A stretch of 64,000 nt of DNA from positions 9,549,231 to 9,613,230 of the forward strand of contig NC_089325.1 of NCBI RefSeq assembly GCF_036669915.1, in the 5' to 3' direction. Shown here in pieces: positions 1 to 15,300 of this stretch (the first letter of the stretch is position 1; every line of letters begins with the position of its first letter). Under the pieces are notes generated by a model. The model made no database searches, was not told the origin of the DNA, and was given only the letters and a program-made list of their open reading frames with translations. Source of the stretch: Pocillopora verrucosa. Lineage: Eukaryota > Cnidaria > Anthozoa > Scleractinia > Pocilloporidae. The position numbers were made by a program, and so were the translations under genes.

Positions 1-224
1 CACAATTTGGATCAACGGAATATGTATATTAAGTGGGTAGGTTTTTGATAATGCCAGAGGACTAAGTAGATCTGATTTTGCGAGTCTAAAGTAAGGTCAA
101 AATAAACGCAATCATGCAAGTCTGTAAAGTTTCTCTTTAAAATCAATTTATTCTTTCCGAGAAATACCTCAAATTGAACAAATGTAAATACATTATCTTT
201 GTAAATACTTTATATAGTACACTG

Positions 225-230
225 TTTATT
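225..230 (-). terminator. Candidate polyadenylation signal for NFXL1
   Basis: AATAAA on the minus strand about 150 nt beyond the NFXL1 stop codon. It is the best-placed canonical hexamer. The flanking 1-382 is AT-rich 3' sequence with no ORF worth calling. Confidence 0.4.
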
Positions 231-382
231 TGATATTAAAAATAATATCATGTACTCTTTGTAATAAAGTGTTCAAAAATTGTTCCAAGAAAGAATAGTT
301 TACTTGAATTATATTTTTTATCTTAAATAAAATCTCAGGCTTGTGATATAGTACACCATCCAAATGTACCCGTTAAATTTAA

Positions 383-3300
383 TTAGTCCACGGCAATAAG
401 AAGGAGTCCAGCCATCAAGACTACTGCCCCCAGAAACATGACAATAGTGAACCAGTGACGCTGGAACCATGATGGCTCAATTATTTCTTCTTTTTGTTTC
501 CTTGGACGCCGTTTCTTCCCTCGCTGTTTCCTCTCAAACCACTCCAGCTCCTCCTAGGTTAATAACAAGATGGCAAATTATAGTTATCGTAGCAGACACA
601 GTGTGTAATGGTAAGTGCATTGTTTACCATGTCAAGAAATCAGAGTTCCAAACCCAGTTAGGTCATTGTGTTGTGTTCTTGGGAAACAGTGCCTCTCTCC
701 ACTCAGGAGTAGAAATGGGTACTGACGAATTGTCAGGTAAGCCTGATGAAATGCTGCTGTGGGGGGAAGGGGGGTTAGGGTTAGGGTTGGGGGGGGGTAC
801 TTGAAATTGACTGGCATCCCATTCAGGGAGGGAGTAGTACTCCTCCTTCCATCCTAGTTGCTTCATGCTATTGAAACCTGGATAAGATCTAGCTGGATGG
901 ACCACTTTGCTCGAGTGCAGACTACACCTTTACCTACCATATAGTAATCCTTAGGCTAACTGTACTTAGGCTACTGTACTAAAAATCTTCAAGAATCATC
1001 GGTTCTTAGAACTATTATTTAAAATGATTTCTCTGCGCAAAGTGAAAGATTGTGGGTAGAAAAGAGAGTTCACATTGCTTGTTTGAAGGGTTCTGAATGA
1101 TGAAAGTTGAGTTCAAGTTACCTGTTGTGCTTTAAGTTCTCCTTTTTTCCTCATCTCATCTTCTTCACTCAACAATTTCTTTTGTTTAGCTCTAAATGTT
1201 TCACACTCTTCATCACAAAGTAACTTAGCTTCACCTTTCTGCACCATGCGGCAGGGAAAATCCTTGATACAGAAAAGAAACACCACAGTTTAATCACGGC
1301 TTATCAAGCTAAACAGTCTCAAAGCACACTTAAGTTCATTTTGATTCACCGTTGTTTAACAAAATCAATCATCCAAAACAATGGAGCCAATGAGAACTCG
1401 TAAGCAGAAAACTCCTTAAAACATAACAGAAGAATGACCAAGTTATGACCATTGGTTTACATTTAGAACCTGACTTATTGCAATAGCACAAGAGTGAAGC
1501 AAAGCAATACCAGTACAGTGCCACATTACTTTTATTATCCACTTACTCTGCATTGGACCATACAGAAGACTTACCTTCTTTTTACGGCGACAAGGACACC
1601 TCACAGAAGACTTCCTATTGCACAGCTCAGAGGATGGGCAGGGGCCGTAATGACAGTTGGATGAACACCGGTGACCACAGACTACTAGATTCTTTGGACA
1701 CTGATTCTTACAGGACATTAGTTTATTGCGAGTTTGTTCATCCACTGAGGTTAATTCACTAAGAGACAAAAAGCACCAGAAGGAGAATGTTTTTGAACTC
1801 CTTCTTCAAAAATACATGCCACATATTAAAGATTAATAACATGATAAACTTTATAATGTCATATGCAGTATCTTACCTACATGACACATAAACCAGCATT
1901 AAGCCACAATGACAAGGAAGCTTCACCATCTGCTTACATTTTGGACAATCTCCTGTGATTGAGAAAAAACAATTACATGTTGCACTAAGCCAGAATAGAC
2001 AGTATTGTGAATTTTTGCAAAAGAACCTTCATTTTAATAAGATCATCCTGAAGAACTCTTGACATAAGTAATAACAATCATGATATAGTTGAATTTTTTT
2101 TATACAAGAAAAACTTTCATTGATCATTTGCTCACCAATGTGACATGGTAGAAGGCAAAGATGTGTGCATCCCTCTGGCCGAGGTTTCTCGCAAGCTTCC
2201 TCACAATCTTGGCATTCTTTACCTGCCTAAATCAATACCAAAACCAAAAGAGTAATTTTTCAAAACCATAATTTTTTGTAAGAACAGCCACTCAGTTAGA
2301 TTTCTGTGTCATCACTACACAGTTTCTGTTCCCATGAAACCATGACCAGCTTGAACCAAGAAAGACACGTTGTTGTAATTATCTGAGTACAAGTTTACCT
2401 GTTGATTATCAACTACACCAGTGACAACATGACATTCCAGTTGGCAAGTGTGGTTTCCACAATGAAGCTGACGGCCACAAGGTCGAGCACATGAAAATGG
2501 CTTTGCAGAAGAACAAGCAAGAGAGCTGATCTGGGCGGGAAAAATTAACACAGGTTAACTTACTAGAAAAAAATTGATACAGAAACTTTTAAGAAGTTTA
2601 ATACAAGTTAAAGAAAACAAACTTGACAAGGACAATTAGGTGGAGGCTGTAAAAATACAAGCTGTACAGTTCAGAAGTTGCCTAACGAGTGAATTTTAAG
2701 GATACATTAACATCAAAATGGAAAGGTTAGAAAACACACCTCATGCTTGCCAAGGCAGCTCCTAAAAATGGCAACAACAATAAATATAAACTCAGGTTGA
2801 TTAAGTCATAATGACAGGGAAAAACATTGATAAAATTGCAAATTATCACTTGACTAGCCTACACAGCAGTCCTTTCATTTGCTTTAAGCCACACAGAAGA
2901 AATCAGAGTTGCACAGAGGCAGGAGGGAAGAATGAAAGAGGTAACGAGGAAATTGAAAAGATTCCTATGTAGGCAGAGCTCTTCACTACTTACATCTCAA
3001 CTGGAACAACACATGGAGGACAAGGTACTGGTTCCTTCTTAGTACTCTCTGAATTTGATTTAGATACAGCCGGGAATCCATTTGAAAACGACTAGAAACA
3101 AGATGACAACTGTAAAACATCTACAGTTGAGGACAACACCACTAGAAGGTATATGGGTATTATCATTTCATTGAAATTAATCGTTTTATCATGAGTATGA
3201 CATTCATAACTAACATACAAAACCTTTAAGAGTTTTGATTGGTCACGTTTGTTGTCATGGCAGCTGACAGGACAAGGGTGCCCACAAGGAAGTGGCAGAT

Positions 3301-6300
3301 CACAGCGCTGGTGGCAAGGAGGGCAAGAGCCATAATGACAGTGATGACGCTGAAGGAAAAACATAAAAAGACAACTTAACAAACCCATTTAATCACATCA
3401 TCATTCTCGATCTAAAGTACATGTTGCAGTTTAAAATCAAATTCTGATCAAATCGGTGACAGAATAGTACATTCGCTTTGTGCTTCCTGTTGCCATAACA
3501 ACAGACATAAAGCAACTACCACTAATACAAAAATGTTTTACAACTGTTTTCATAGATAGATAGGTTTCTAAAACTTACCTTGCGTTTTGGGTGATGACAA
3601 TCTGGAGGATGGCTGTAAGATATATAATTTTTCTGTTACAATATAGTAAGAAATATTTCATCCCAATGTTACATCACAATTCAAAGAGAAGAAAAAAAAT
3701 CGTAGCAATTTGAAAATATGTCTCTGGTGACTAGAAACATATGGGAATTAAGGCACACTTTCCCAAGGTCACACAACAACAAGCAATGTAATTGACTATT
3801 ATATATGTTGACGAAAGTAGGTGGTCCTCTGATCCTGGTAATAACCATCAAAACATGCAAATACACGAGGGGTTCCATTTAGCTTGGATTTTCATATTTT
3901 TATTAATGGACAAGCATTGATGAAACAAAAACCTCAGAAAGAAGTTATCAGAAAGAACACATATTAAGAGCTGCATCCTAACCTGCAAAATTCAGCACAT
4001 TTAGGTGGCTTGGTAACTTTTTCACGTCCACAGGGTACTGTAAGAACTGTAGAACCACAGAAACACTTCACATCTACCTGGAGGGGACATGGGTAACATG
4101 GTCCTACATATGAGGGAATATAGGAATAAAGAAATAAATAACTGTCCAATAAATCTTATAAAGCTGACCAAAGTGTTAGGTCAACCACTGCAACAAAGAC
4201 ATACAAACATCAATTTGATACAATGCGCAATACCTCTGTGACATTGTGATGGGCATTTGTGGTTCCTGCAGTTCAGATTTCGATTACAAGTTTGTTCACA
4301 TGGAGGGCAACCTCCATCACAACACTGCAAACAAATCATAGACATAAATGAATAAGTAACATCAATTAATTAATGATGGTATTTTAAGTATGATTACAGA
4401 CAGAATTGGACTACACAAAGTCCTGTTACCAATTTATTAAAACTATGACAAAATTTGAGAGAGAAACTAGACATTTGTTACATGTTTGCGTTAGAAAAAC
4501 AGTTAACGCTGAAAAATGCGAGTCAACAGTGCACGCACAAGATGCGTTCAGTCCACTTATACGGGCATGACGTGTTAACTGCCCCTTTAACTGTCCTATT
4601 ACTCTGTCCAATTACAAGCATAATGCATACACTGCCCTATTAGTGCCCGTATCGGGCTGGTGATAACCAATCAAGCATACCCTGTCCTATTTGTGCTCAA
4701 ATCGGGCTGGTGATAAGTAATCACGTTTGAGAATTTTGATACAGTTTTGATTAGGAGCATACAATTTTAGCCATCAGGCTGCAGAAACATTTTTTGTTGC
4801 TTATAAAGTCAGTTTAACACCCCACCTTCCGTTTACATGGATGTCGTTCACACTGCCTCATCTTCAGACACTTAATGTCACACAGAAACTCTTGGGAACA
4901 CAAAACACTTTTCTCACGCTTGCCACAACGGCAAGTCTTGGTAACTAACCGTCGACAAACCCCACAGGACCCTGTATGACACTGCTGAGCACATTTATGT
5001 CTGCCACAAACCAATGGCTTGTCACAAGTGCCACCACAGGTTGGAACATCTTCTGTGCAGGGTAGCAAAAGAGCTGAAAGAGACAACAGAGAGCTTCAGC
5101 ATGTTAATGCCTTATTTAACTTAGAAGGAGAATCACACATTTTCTCCCTTATTCACCATGCTGATATATATATATAAAAAATAAGTTTAAGGCTGTTTTC
5201 ATCACACGTTTGGAATTTGGTGCTCACCAGGACCAATTCTATTTTGTCAAAAAGTAAACCTTGTCCTCTTGGAAAATAAAATAAACAAAATTGACAAAAA
5301 CAAAATACTTACAAGTTTGTCCACAGGGACATTTTCTTTCTCCTGTTCTTGGGCATTCACCACACTTATCTGCATGGCACAGTCTTTCACATCTATGATG
5401 GCCACAGGACAACACTCTGTTACAAACCTGAAAGATTGCAGCAGTCACAAAAAGGTACAACTGCTAAAGTAAGCTGAAAAACTAATTGTAGCAAATTGTT
5501 AATAATAGCAATATTCAAATAAGATCCATTCTTTAGCTTTTTCACTTTTAACCTAATTATCAGTGAGACAAAACATCACCTGTTCACATTGCCAATCTGG
5601 ACTTGCACAAGGTCTTTTATTTGTCATTTTACCACACAGACAGCTCTGTACACTCTCTTTAGGGCATGGTAGACAGTCACCTACGATGTGAGGAGGAAAA
5701 ACTTGTAATAGCAAGTTATAACAGATTTAGTCAATTGAAATCAATTCCACAACTTTACAGTTCCAAATTTACGGAATAAAGAAGAGAACATGCTATGTAC
5801 TTGGCTAACAAACTGTTTCCTTACCAGCATGGCATGGGGACTCACAGCTGTGCTGGCCACAAGAAAGTAACTTTCCACAAGGCTTTCCACACGACCAAGA
5901 TTTAGCGCTGCAGCGCCTGACCACTGGTGCCTGAGATCCACAGTGACAGGATGCAAACACAGTCTTTGGACACGGAGGACACGGACCTGTATATGCAACA
6001 TGGAACAGCACTTTGAGTGAAGTGACCAATTTCTAACTGCTTGACACGACTTCAATGCATTATAAAAAGAGCACATGAGGAGAAATGACAAACTTATCAG
6101 CTGGAGGATATCATAATTGACATAACACTAAATTCTCATTTATTTTTTCATAAAAATCTGCTTAAAGCTGATGCTTCACCATTGCCTTTATTGAATTGAC
6201 CATTAAATTCCACTGAAGGGATGGGCTCAATGGCTATATAGAAATAAGCCTGATGATTCATTCCGCTACAGATAATAAAGAATACCACTGCATATATAGG

Positions 6301-9300
6301 TCTCTATTATCATCACTGATATATCATTTTTCAAAAGATAATCTTGCAAAATGAAAGTAAAGAGCATTCTTTGTCAATCCTCTAACTTATACACTATTTT
6401 AGGTGAAATAATTAACTGATCTGTACTGTACCTGGATGACAAAGAAGAAGGCATTCATGTCCACACTCAGGCTTGAGAGGTCTGCTACAAGATTGGCCGC
6501 AAGAGTGTGGTGTCAACCAGGGGTCAAAAGATGGGTTGACCTGAAATTATACCATCCCCTTACCTATAATTATGCGACTTTACTCTAAAAATAATGCTAC
6601 TCTGCACCACATGGATTCTACAAAATGCTGCAGGCCATCTATCAAACTTTCAGCTATGCCTCTGCAGCATTATTCAAGGGCAATATTCATCTTAAGTTAG
6701 TATTCAATGTTTCATAATTTTCTCAAATCATTGACATAAAATTAAATTTTAATTTAAAATTAAATGGTAAATAATTATAATAACCACACATATGCCCTAG
6801 ACAGTAATTAATGCGTTATAAGTTCCGATTCTCACTATTTTGATATAAATATTTAAGGTGATGCTTGAATTGTAGCTGTACAGTCTTATTATTATTTTTC
6901 TCCTCATTATAATCTACCTATAAATGAAACATTCCTTTAATTGAAAATAGAACTTATTTAAAGGAGCCACACTGAATAGCAAGTTTGCCTCTATCCTCCC
7001 CATCTAACAGAGGGCAGCATTCATGCAAGTGTAGCACTGAATGGAGGAAATACAGAACTCAACCTCACAAAAAGACTCTTGTCGAATTAAAAAATTTCCT
7101 GATTTAATTAGCTACCATACCTGTTTTTCACAAAAGCAATAATATTTTGTGGGACATTCAGACTGCTTGAATTCACACCTGCATTTCGGGCTGAATTATT
7201 GGAACAAAAAAAACAGCTGTTTATTAAATTACAATAAAAGAAAAAATAAACTAGAACAAAAGTAAGAGTAACAAAATGGACCCAACTCATATTTCAGGCC
7301 TCAGAGTAAAAGTTCAGAAGTCCATTATTGTAAGCAAATCCATTATACATACCAATACCACGGCAACTCAGCAGGATTAAGAGTATCATCTGAGGTTAAT
7401 TGAGTATAAGCAGCTCCATCCCTGGCCCACTTTTGAATGCACTGCAGATGAAGAGTTGAGTAACACCGGCTGCAGCTCCATACCTTAAATTTAAAAAAAA
7501 AATCTATCAAAGGAGGAAGTTCTTAAGTTTTCTGAAGGATTAAAAAACAAACATCCCGTTTTTGCCCATAAAAAGAACCTCTCATTTGCCCATTTTTTCC
7601 AGTTGAACTGTACATGATTAAGCAACGAAGGAGTTTTGGGGAGCAGCTCATAACTGACTGTTATCAGCAACATTTCTCCTATTGTATTTTCCATGGAAAA
7701 AAATGGCTTTAGATCGTTTTGAATAATGCTCTTTTATTCAAGATGATTCAAGATTCTGGCGACTTGTAAACATAACGACAGAAAATATGGTATTGAGACC
7801 TGCATAAATTTATAGATCAGGGGATGTGTTTAGGTTTTCTTTATTTAATCTTTACAGTTTTTAGGAGTATAAAAACCTCGCCTAGTGAGAAACCCATTAC
7901 GATTTTTCCCAGTTATTTTCGTTACCCATTTTTTGAAGTTACGAGCTTCTCGTTTAAAATGCACCGATTGCGTATGCTCGAACTGACTTCTTAAATATTT
8001 ATCTTGGACATTCTTTAATAAAATATCACAAATGAGTTAAAATACAAATTAGTTGACATATAAATGAAAAATTCATTTAAGGTATATTCCAGTACATGCA
8101 AGAGGGAGACGAGGCCAATAGAGTCAAATGCTTTCCTATCAGTCTTTCCTCTATCTTGTCCGTCATCATGAATTTTATTGACCGAAAAACCCACACCCCC
8201 GTGAGCTACTTTCCCAAAGATCATCTAAATAAACACTAAAATAATTTCAGGCAAGGCAGTACATTAAATCCGTCTCTTCATTTCTAACTATTCAGCTTGT
8301 CTCGCTGTCATACAACAGTCTTTAGATGCTACCTCCTTCATGAACGTTATATCAAGAGTAAGTTCTAACTCCTCATCTTGTTTTGGTAAGAACAGATCCT
8401 GAATAGGACTGTAAAAAGATCAGAGAAGAAAGATCGCATTGGAAAATATGTTAATAAGAAACCTGCGTAAGCATCTTCTCCTTGACACGTGTTAGATGAC
8501 AGATGATTGGTCAATGAATCTGACAGATCGATTGTGCACAAAGAGTTGGCGTTAGTTTATTTTTTAGTCCTGGTAGCACACGACAGTGTTTGAGTGCTTC
8601 CTCCGTCTCGAACAGTCCGTTAACGCCACGCAGGAAAGTAACGATTCTGTAACGATCTCTACCAACGTATAGGTATGTTTTTAGCTTTTACTCAATCTAA
8701 TAATATCCTACTTAGAACAAAAATCGCCCTCGATCTCTGTAAATATTACATGTCGCATTCCAGCCGAGATAGAGTGCTTAGGGAAGATCGAAAACGTTTC
8801 GGTGCACTTCCGTATTGATGGGAGTTACATTCAAATGTCGACCCTAAAAGCAAAAGAATCTCAACTTCTAACGTGCTCTTGTCTGACGCAAAATCGTAGA
8901 AAAAAATTACCAAAAACCAAAAAACCGAAAAAAAAAAATCGATCAAAACCGAAAACCGCATGCAAAACTGTCAAAACCGCCACATTTTCATGTCCCAGTT
9001 GTTAAGACCCTGATCGATCCATAACTACACTAATTTCGTTACAGTATTTATGAATGCCATGGACTTGGCATTCGTATGGGCGTTATTTCAGCTGCTCTCT
9101 CGAGGACCTCGAGCGTGGTCTCTGCGCACTCAAGAGCTGGTAATGGAGCCCAGTTAAATTAAGGAAATTCGCACAAAAGTCCTCCGCAGGTTTGCAATTT
9201 TGCAGTCACAAAAAGCTATAGCTCCTAAAGTTCCATCGAAAATCCCTAATCTATTTACATAGATATTTGCGAACTAAGACCTGAAAGTTTAAAGATTCTA

Positions 9301-12300
9301 TTGGAATGTTGAATCAATCAGTCACGTGTAGCTTGTAACTTGGTCACCGACTTCGAGGTGGCGTTAATAAAGAAACTCTGGTAATGTTCCGTGCTTAGCC
9401 TTTGTTGTTTCTTGTCGCACTGTCCTTCGTCTTACTGCTGAACCATATTCGTCATTCAAGGCGCGTGAACCCCTACGGATGGTCAAAGCCTTGGGCGTCA
9501 TTCGAGACGCGTGAACCCCCCAGGGATTAGCCCATGTTTAGCCGTGCCCTTCCCTTCCCCCCCCCCCTCCCCCCAAGGAGAAACGGAGGCGAAGTTCCCT
9601 AGCTTCCAATTCACCTCAGCGGGGGAAGGGTATGGCTACACGTAGGCTACCTTGGGACCCCTGCGATATTTCAATTGTTTTGTCACGCATTCCTTTCAGC
9701 GTTTAGCGGCTATTCGAGATCAGTGGAGGCGCATAATTGCCGCTAAGATCGAAGATAAACCGGAACTCAAATAGGTCACATAGGAAAAATCGAAAACCGC
9801 ATCGGATATCAAATCCGAAAACCAGTTACTATTTTTCGTGGAAACCGAAAACCATATGCTAACAACGGAAAATCCGCAAACCGCAATGAACACCAAAACG
9901 GAAAAACTGAAGTTTTTTGGCACAAGAACCGTAAAACCGATTTAAAAAATAGCCAAAACCGCAAAACCGAAAATCCCAATGCCAGCCTCTATACAAGTAA
10001 TACGGGTTAAAACATAATTTCACGCAAAGACAGTGATGCGTTAAATAATTACATTTCTTAAGCTACCCGATCTCCATTACTTGTGCCGAGAAAACCATCC
10101 GCTTTGGAACGCAGAGGAGTGATTCTCAGCGAACAAAAGGCTAGTATCGAAAATCTCGAGGTGCTATCGGTCTCACAAGGACTGCTATCGCTTGCTTTTC
10201 ATGAAGCTAAATTTATGTTCCGTGCGAAAACTATAACGGACAATTGAAGGAATTAAAGACGCTTTGGTGTATTTCCGCCTGAGTTAACTCAACCCTGAGA
10301 GCGAAAGCATAACGGTATATTTACCTTCAAACATGCCAGAGTCTGACCACACCGGGGTTTTCAGAAAAACATTAAACACCTTGCTCAAGCAAATCCATAC
10401 GAATCCATACGGACCGCTTTCTTCGGTTAGTTTGACAAGAAGAAAACAGTGTGACCATTTTGACTACATTACTCGGCCGAAAAGCAGCGAAACTGGTCGT
10501 AGTTTGTAAACCAATGTCCAACAACGTCTATTATTCATACAAAAGCAAAGAAAATCGTAATCGACAAAATCGATTAATCTTAGATCAGCGCGTATTGTCT
10601 TTCGATCAACCAGCAATTTTTTCACTATGGGCTGCATCAATATGAATAGCAAACCTTCCGTTCTACCCACCGCTGGCAAAATGCGAACAGTTGGTAAGAT
10701 CGTTACCGTACTGCTTAAGATTGTGTTGCACAGGATGAAGTATAGTTTAAGTGTTTTCGGTTCCTCCTTTCCCCATGTTAGAAGTAAAGATTGTAAATTG
10801 TAAACCAATTTCCATTATCTATTGCGTTCCAGCCGCGATACGGAGTATTCAGGAAAAATCGAATACGCTTTAGTGCACTTCCGTATTGATAGAAGTCAAA
10901 TTCAAATATAGACCTTAAAAGCGAAAGAATCTTTACTTCTAACATGCTTTTGTCTGACGAGCGGTTCCTCGGTTCCTCCTTTCCCCATGGTTTCGAGTAG
11001 TATAGGAGTTAGCGCCGCGGGACCAGTTTTGTGAAAACTTGTCTCGAAACCAAGCCAACTCAGTATTTTCTTAGCGAAAATTATGGCCGCCATCTTTGAT
11101 TTTAATTATGTTATTTCAGAACAGAAGATACAAAATAGAACTTATCAGTTAGACCAGTTCATAATTTGTGTATCTGTCGATACATATTCCGTATATGTTG
11201 ATATTATTACATGTTGATCATTTTTTCCTGTGATTTGAATTTTATAAAATGGATTAAAGTTTGCGTGTTAAATTTCGAGAGGATCTTTATTCACGGGTCT
11301 TAAATTTCGCATTTCTTTTACAATCGCAAAAAAGAGAAATTAAAGACCCGCGAAATTAAGAACGAATAAGGTATAAGTATGATAAGGCAGGCACTTGTTA
11401 TTCTTGTTCATTTATCACGCTCTTTTATATTTCGCTTTTTCTTGAAAATCTGATTCTTTGATAAATTTAGACCGAGGAAGCATGGCCAAAGCATTGATTG
11501 GAATCCTTCTTGACGTCTCCGATTCCATGCGCGATAACGTGGGAAGCGGTGTTGATGAAGATGGAGGACCGTGGGCTCTTTCGATATTTGAAGTTATTGA
11601 CAACCTGATCAAACATGACGTCTCTCCTGGTAACTCTGTATTTGCTTTGGCCTTTGGAGCTAGAGGTGGCGACCAATTATTAGATATCTTGACGTGTCTT
11701 CAGTCTTCCAAATGTGATCAGAAAGCCACAGATGATCAGATAGAGAAGATTTACCGAATACTGGAAGGAGCCGGTGCAAAGTACATCCGCAAATGGGCAA
11801 GGAGGGAGGTCGTCCAAGGAGTATTTACACGTCACAAGGCTTGCTTATTTCTGGAAAAAGCTGAGTCGGACGAAGATTTTCCAAAAACTTTTGTCCAAAT
11901 GTGTCTACCACCAAAATGCCGAGTTTTTCCTGGAGGAGCCTTAGAGGCACAGCTTTTAACCGGTGCTGAACACGCGTGTGCAAGTGTGTGGTCATCCATA
12001 CGAGAAGCTACAGAGGAAGACATCCAAGGAGCACTGACAAAGGCCCAACCGTTGTTGGTCAGTTTCAAACCTCGCATCTTCAATGTTAAAGAAGCTTCAG
12101 ATGTATTACATGGATACATCGATGAAGGAGAACTCTCGAAAGAAAGGAGCCGAGAATTATTACAGAGAGTAGAGCCCTACATCTACGGCGCGACTCCCTT
12201 GTATCAAGCAATCCGTACGGCGACAAAGTGTTTTGAAAAAAACGCGTCTACGTTCCGAAGTCACAAAAAGCTGCTGTTTGTCTTATCAGACGGAGATCCC

Positions 12301-15300
12301 ACAGATGGAGAAGATAATGATTCGGCGAGAATAAAGGAAGCGGCCACAAGATTAGAGAACGCAGGTGTGACCGTAGTGGGCTGCTTTCTCACTAAATCCA
12401 CAATGATTCAGCCCAGACAACTGTACAGTGAGATGAAGACAGACTGGGACCAAGGTGCAAAGTTCCTGTTCTCACTGAGCTCAATAACACCCACGCAGTC
12501 GATACCACGCACCATGTTTGTAAAACGTGATTGGTCCATTGAGGTAAAAAACAATGAAACACGTTTGTTCCTGCAGGTCAATCATCCTGACCACCTGCGA
12601 GACGCTTGCGACCTCGCCCGAAACGTCGTCTGCTCTAAGGAAGCGTTATCCGACTTGCTTGCAGACGTCGACCTTGATGTCTACATAAACCAGTCAGTAA
12701 GAGATTATGAAGCACAAGAAGAGCAAGAAGGACACACCTGCTATGCACATGCATCTGCTACAGTGCTTCATTTGACTATGAAGCGAATTCATGGTCCCGA
12801 AAACGATGTTCCAACTTTCGTTGAATTAAAAGATGAAATGATCGGCCAGTTTGGAAAAGAAGCCTTCAGTATCACAACAGCACTGAAAAAAATGTGCCAG
12901 AAGTACCATTTGCGTTACAAGCCAGTTGACCTCAAGGGTGCCATGGAAGCAGTCGCTTCAAGCCGACCTGTGGTTGCAACATTTAAGCTTACCCGCAAAG
13001 AGTGGGATAGGTTTAAAGAGTTCTTCATAACTAACGGCAAAGGTATTTTGACAAAGAAAGAGATCGATATAACAGCCCGTCCATCAAATCCCAAAAGGTT
13101 TGGCCACGCAGTAGTATTAACCAGTTTCAACAGCGAATATTTGCGACTGTTGGATTCCAGGGGATCTGACTGGGCAGACAGCGGCTTCATTAAAGTGCAG
13201 AACGCAGATGTTCTTGGATTTAAGTTCTATGATGTCTACTGGGAAATTAAAGATCTGAACGAAAAAGAAAAGACCTCTTTCAAGGAACTTGGATCCAAGC
13301 GTGCCAAATGGCTAATGGAAACTTTGCCGAGTCTTCAGCGAGATGATTACACTGTGAAATGTCCCATATGCCGAGTGGATTCACCTGTCAAGGATTTCAC
13401 TGGAAATTTGCTGCAAGCAAAGTGTCCTAAATGCAAAAAAGCATTTGAACTAAAAGATGTCCCCAAAGGGAACATTTTGGCTCTCAATATATATCTTATT
13501 TCCTTAAGCAAATAACTTTTAAGTCCTTATATATCTCACGCTAATTCAAGAGTATTTAGACATCCTAGCACGAGGAGAGGATCTCCTCCATAGCACAAAT
13601 AGGTGCATTCAAGTAACGAATAAAAAGTAGCCGACATCTTAGCTGATTGACGAGAGGTGTCCTAAAGAAAGAAGTTTTAGCACGAACCGAGGAATTAGGT
13701 CTTAACTTCAGATTTCGCAGAAATTTATGAATAGTTCTTGAAAACTACAAATATCAATATAGGCTAAAAAGCATATGATTAAGGGTAATTAGAAAAAGAG
13801 GTTAGTTTTAGCGGAATGAGATTCCCAAGGACGCTTTACCAAAGGATGAAGACATCTTGTAATGAACACCATGCTCAATTTAGTTTCAATCTGGATAAAA
13901 ATTTCAATGTTTGAAATTTTTGCGCAATGATTACGTCAATTCTTGTCAGAAAAATTCTACAATTCACCAATCAAATATTACATTAAAACTTTCCATTTGT
14001 TCTTACACTGTAGGTACAACTATGGAATATACTATACACTGTAGGTATAACTTTTATACCGGCTTTAGATAACGGAAAGGCCGGTTTAGACGTGAGCGGG
14101 ACAGCCTGATTCCAATAATTTAAATGAGACTGTTAACTTTTCAATAAACATGTAATGTACCGACTTAAGTTTACGAGAGTTGAGTATTAAGTACTAAAGC
14201 TACTCGAAATATAATTCTTAAGAATTTAGCGAAATTTCGGAAGCAGTTGGCTGAGCCAGATTCCTAGAATGTCAATCTATACCGGAATGACAAGTTAATT
14301 GCCTTTTCATCGTCTATGTTCGATATTCGTCACCATAGTTACCGCATGATTTTGTTTTCTTGTTAAGAGAACATTGGTGTCAAATATCCCAAGGCGAACC
14401 TTCGCTGACATTATTAGCTACTAGGAGAAGCAAAATTAGCAAATCGCTTATTCGAGCACAAATGTTGTTGGCCTGGTTTTTCTTTAAGATTTTCTTTAAC
14501 CTACTACTAAAACTAAAAGATATCTAACTGAACGTAATTGGAAAGATAGGTTTCCAAATTACAGCTGAAATTTATTTTTTGGATCCTATGGCGCGAATCA
14601 TATCGTTGAAGCCCTGAGGGCTGCGTCATTCCTAGAAAATAAATTCAATTTAGTTAACACATCAGAAATAATTTATACAAAGGACAGTGCTTTAGGTCCG
14701 TCCCTCTAGCGCCAACTGTTCCATTTTTCTTGTTGTTATGTAAGTCTATGAACGCTATTTTCTTGGCAAGTTTTATACAAGGACGAGTTTAACTTCCCTA
14801 AAGAGTTCCTTACAATTTTTTTATCTCTTGTCTTACTTCGATTTCTACAGATCCTCACCAGCGCGAAAAAAATAGCAGTATAAAAACCAGAAAAGCCATC
14901 TCGAACAAGCATAAGATTGGAAATATGCTAATAAGAGATCTGCGCAGGCGCACTCCAATACGGATGAATGAAGTATATCTGAAGCCGATTGTTGTCGTGT
15001 TAAAAGCAGTTGGCTTGAGTTTCTTTATCAGTCACAGGAACCTGCAGAACGTTAGATAACTTGGAACGAGTATTCAAATTGAAAGTGTTTGAGTGCAGCC
15101 CTCTAACGACTAATCCACGCTGTCATTGTTTTCATATGCAGTCCACCTTTCTGTAATCTTCCAAAACTCAAAGGTAAGCCATTAATTGTTATTCGCTCAG
15201 ACGAAGAGCTTTCTTCAGTAACTTCCCCCTTTATTGACTGTTATACTACTCTGACTACTAATTTCCTCCTTCAAACAAATACAATTACTCTGAAAGGATA

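Noticed and set aside
8270..8407. Minus-strand ORF with an acceptor-like TTTTTACAG (reading [19 protein letters not shown]...)
   Set aside because: It ends in a stop and cannot be joined to the NFXL1 exons, which already connect in phase. No partner exon or family was recognised.
11458..11481. In-frame upstream extension of VWA-peptidase copy A
   Set aside because: It contains no ATG and crosses a likely splice acceptor. The ATG at 11482 aligns with copy B.
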